From NCBI GenBank assembly GCA_026004735.1, contig BPJS01000001.1:744001-808000 (forward strand): 64,000 bases of DNA, read 5' to 3'. Shown here one piece after another: positions 61,509 to 64,000 of the stretch; the first letter of the stretch is position 1; the number at the start of each line of letters is the position of its first letter. The notes beneath the pieces are model-generated. The model searched no databases. It had not been told where the DNA came from and was given only the letters and a program-made list of their open reading frames with translations. Origin of the DNA: Isosphaeraceae bacterium (GTDB lineage Bacteria > Planctomycetota > Planctomycetia > Isosphaerales > Isosphaeraceae). The position numbers and the translations under genes were made by a program.

Positions 61509-63913
61509 ATGGATACCGGACATTCACCCGACGAGAAATCCTGCTGTGCTCACGGCACCGCCACCCGGCCGGTCGAGAAGGACCCCGTTTGCGGGATGGA
61601 CGTCGATCCGGATGCGGCCGCGGGCTCGCACGAGTTCGACGGCAAGACCTACTTCTTCTGCAGCAGGGGCTGTCTCGATAAGTTCCGCGCCGACCCGGGC
61701 CGCTACCTGGGCGATGGCAAGGGAGGCCCCTCCGGGCGCCCGGCTCCGCGGGCCGAGCCGTCGCCCTCCGGCACCACCTACACCTGCCCGATGCACCCGC
61801 AGATCGTCAGCGACAGGCCGGGTTCCTGCCCGATCTGCGGGATGGCGCTCGAGCCGGTGACGGCGACGGGGGACGACACGAATCCCGAACTCCACGACAT
61901 GAGGCGGAGGTTCTGGGTCTGCCTCGTGCTCTCGGCCCCGCTCCTCCTCCTCTCGATGGGGGAGATGGTGTCCGGCCAGCAATCGATCGCGCGACTCTTC
62001 CCCGGACGCTCGCTCGCCTGGATGCAGATGGCGCTCGCGAGCCCCGTGGTCCTCTGGGGCGGGCTCCCGTTCTTCGTCCGCGGCTGGGCCTCGGTCGTCA
62101 ACCGGAGCCTCAACATGTTCACGCTCATCGGCCATCGGGACCGGGGCCGCCTACGCCTACAGCGTCGTCGCCACGCTGCTCCCCGGCATCTTCCCCGCGT
62201 CGTTCCGCGACGCACCGACGGGAGCGTCCCGGTCTACTTCGAGGCCGCGGCGGTCATCACGACGCTCGTCCTCCTCGGCCAGGTGCTCGAGCTCCGCGCG
62301 CGGAGCGAGACGTCGAGCGCGCATCAAGGCCGCTCCTCGGGCTCGCGCCCAAGACCGCCAGGCGGCTCGTCGAGCGGCGGGCGCGAAGAGGACGTCCCGC
62401 TCGAGCGAGGTCGCATCCCGGCGACAGGCTCCGCGTCCGGCCGGGCGAGAAGGTCCCGGTCGACGGCGTCGTCGCTCGAGGGGAAGAGCTCGGTCGACGA
62501 GTCCATGGTCACGGGCGAGCCCATCCCCGTCGAGAAGGGGCCGGGGGCGGAGCGTCGTCGGCGGGACCGTCAACGGCACGGGCAGCCTCGTCATGCGGGC
62601 CGAGCGGGTCGGCTGCGGAGACGCTGCTCGCCCAGATCGTCCGCCATGGTCGCCGAGGCCCAGCGCACCCGCGCCCCGATCCAGCGCCTCGCCGATCGTC
62701 GTCTCGGCGGTATTTCGTGCCGACCGTCATCGCGGTCGCCGCGCTGACCTTCCTCGCCTGGGGGCTCTTCGGGCCCGAGCCGCGGATGGCCTACGCGCTC
62801 GTGAACGCCGTCGCGGTCCTCATCATCGCCTGCCCGTGCGCCCTGGGACTCGCGACGCCCATGTCGATCATGGTGGCGACGGGACGCGGGGCGGCGGCCG
62901 GGGTGCTCATCAAGAACGCCGAGGTCCTCGAGGCCTTCGAGGAGGTCGACACGCTCGTCGTCGACAAGACCGGGACGCTCACCGAGGGCGAAGCCGCGCG
63001 CTCGTCGCGGTCGCGCGCGGCGGGCGACCACGACGAGGGCGAGCTCCTCCGGCTGGCGGCGCGGCCTCGAACGGGGGAGCGAGCACCCGCTCGCCGCGTC
63101 CATCGTCAAGGCGGCCGAGCGCGAGGGGCTCGAGCTCCCGGATGCCACGGCCTTCGAGTCCCTCACCGGCCGGGCGTGTCACCGGGAACGTCGCCGGGCG
63201 ACGCGGTCGGGCTCGGCAATCGGCGGCTCCTCGCGGAACTCGGGGTCGATGCGGGCGAGCTCCTGAAGCCGCGCGGAGGCGCGGCGCGCCGAGGGCGAGA
63301 CCGTGGTCTTCGTCGCCGTCGACGGCCGTGCCGCGGGCCTCCTCGGGGATCGCGGACCCCATCAAGGACACGGCCGCGGAGGCGGTCCGCGCCCTGCCAC
63401 GCCGACGGGCTCCGGATCGTCATGCTCACGGGCGACAGCCGGACGACCGCCGAGGCCGTGGCGAGAAGCTCGGGATCGACGACGTCCGGGACGAGGTGCT
63501 GCCCGAGGCGAAGGGGGAGGCCATCAAGCGGCTCCGGGCCGAGGGCCGGGTCGTCGCGATGGCCGGCGACGGCATCAACGACGCGCCGGCGCTCGCCCAG
63601 GCCCGAGGTCGGCATCGCGATGGGCACGGGGACCGACGTCGCGATGGAGAGCGCAGGCGTCACGCTCGTCAAGGGCGACCTGCGCGGCATCGTCCGGGCC
63701 CGGAGGCTGAGCAAGGCCACGATGCGGAACATCCGCCAGAACCTGGCGTTCGCCTTCCTCTACAACATCCTCGGAGTGCCCGTCGCCGCCGGCGTCTTGT
63801 ACCCGTTCTTCGGGCTGCTCTTGAGCCCCATGATCGCGAGCGCCGCCATGACGTTCAGCTCCGTCTCGGTGATCATGAACGCGCTCCGACTCCGCAGGGT
63901 CGAGCTGTCCTGA
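61509..63913 (+). pseudogene. copA: CopA-type P1B-1 copper ATPase with YHS and HMBD domains, disrupted by many indels
   Basis: The first 200 residues are clean: start MDTGHSPDEKSCCAHG, a YHS domain (DPVCGMDV...FFCSRGC), an HMBD (CPMHPQIV...CPICGMALEP), and the first TM helices to about 62130. From there to about 63640 the frame changes roughly every 50 bp, mostly by one-base insertions. Even so, all family motifs can be recovered in shifting frames: [25 protein letters not shown] (CPC, P1B-1), [20 protein letters not shown] and [12 protein letters not shown]. The C-terminus is [17 protein letters not shown]1B-1 pumps export Cu(I). As written it cannot be translated. Confidence 0.85.
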
Positions 63914-64000
63914 GGTGGAAGGGTGGCGATGCCGGTTCCGGCCCAGTTCAATGACTTCAGGCCAAGCCGCATGCGATCTCGGAACAGGAGCGTGGATCGG

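Noticed and set aside
61509..63913. Treating the several open frames of this region as separate genes.
   Set aside because: Motifs occur in the right order for one CopA, so a single disrupted gene explains them.

Overview
The window is GC-rich and most likely comes from a planctomycete plasmid or other extrachromosomal replicon, perhaps of an Isosphaeraceae-like host. The taxonomic clues are a DUF1559 pseudopilin paired with a di-haem (DUF1111-type) oxidoreductase, an RPA-type plasmid Rep protein, and a block of tiny accessory genes. Several blocks look proteobacterial in content or have AT-rich promoters (3.7-4.5 kb, 36.2-39.8 kb, 50.8-51.2 kb, 59.0-60.8 kb), so the replicon appears to have collected metal-resistance modules from several sources.

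Layout. 1-3.6 kb: a double-SIS protein running off the left edge, a Fic protein with a striking palindromic promoter, and a membrane-anchored Cas4-like nuclease split over two overlapping genes. 3.7-11.4 kb (minus strand): a czcI-like, czcC, czcB (frameshifted), czcN-like, czcA operon followed by two more small secreted metal-binding proteins. 11.8-14.2 kb: DUF1559 protein (two frameshifts) and di-haem oxidoreductase. 14.3-24.1 kb: a second RND system whose adaptor carries four Cys/His repeats, then a P1B-4 ATPase. 24.3-28.0 kb: plasmid core with DnaA-like boxes, nine iterons, repA, a small partition partner, parA, and about 740 bp of degenerate short repeats that may be the centromere. 28.0-35.6 kb: an accessory region of mostly very small genes with ArdC antirestriction protein and an orphan DNA methylase. 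It is framed by two copies of a nested-hairpin leader, one of them split by an IS110 element whose transposase carries a CHC2 zinc finger. 36.2-42.7 kb: lipoprotein, PHA synthase (with a perfect FNR-type box), FabI and a P2-type cation ATPase. 42.7-57.9 kb: two Cu/Ag RND systems (CusBA plus OMF; CzcI-like, OMF, cupredoxin, HMBD protein, CusBA). 57.9-63.9 kb: formyltransferase-like gene, four-helix copper-storage protein, outer-membrane protein, a scar of a cusA 3' end, and a MerR-type regulator with a YHS/HMBD CopA ATPase that is riddled with indels.

How it works together. Four tripartite RND exporters are present. Two lack the CusA methionine triad (Zn/Co/Cd/Ni type) and two have it (Cu/Ag type). 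They are backed by a P1B-4 and a CopA-type ATPase, periplasmic cupredoxin and HMBD proteins, and a copper-storage protein. The whole forms a broad metal-resistance replicon maintained by rep/par and protected on transfer by ArdC and a methylase. No tRNA, rRNA or CRISPR array was seen. Single-base indels interrupt several otherwise well-conserved genes, and most are insertions. They are so dense in copA that sequence error is the most economical explanation there.
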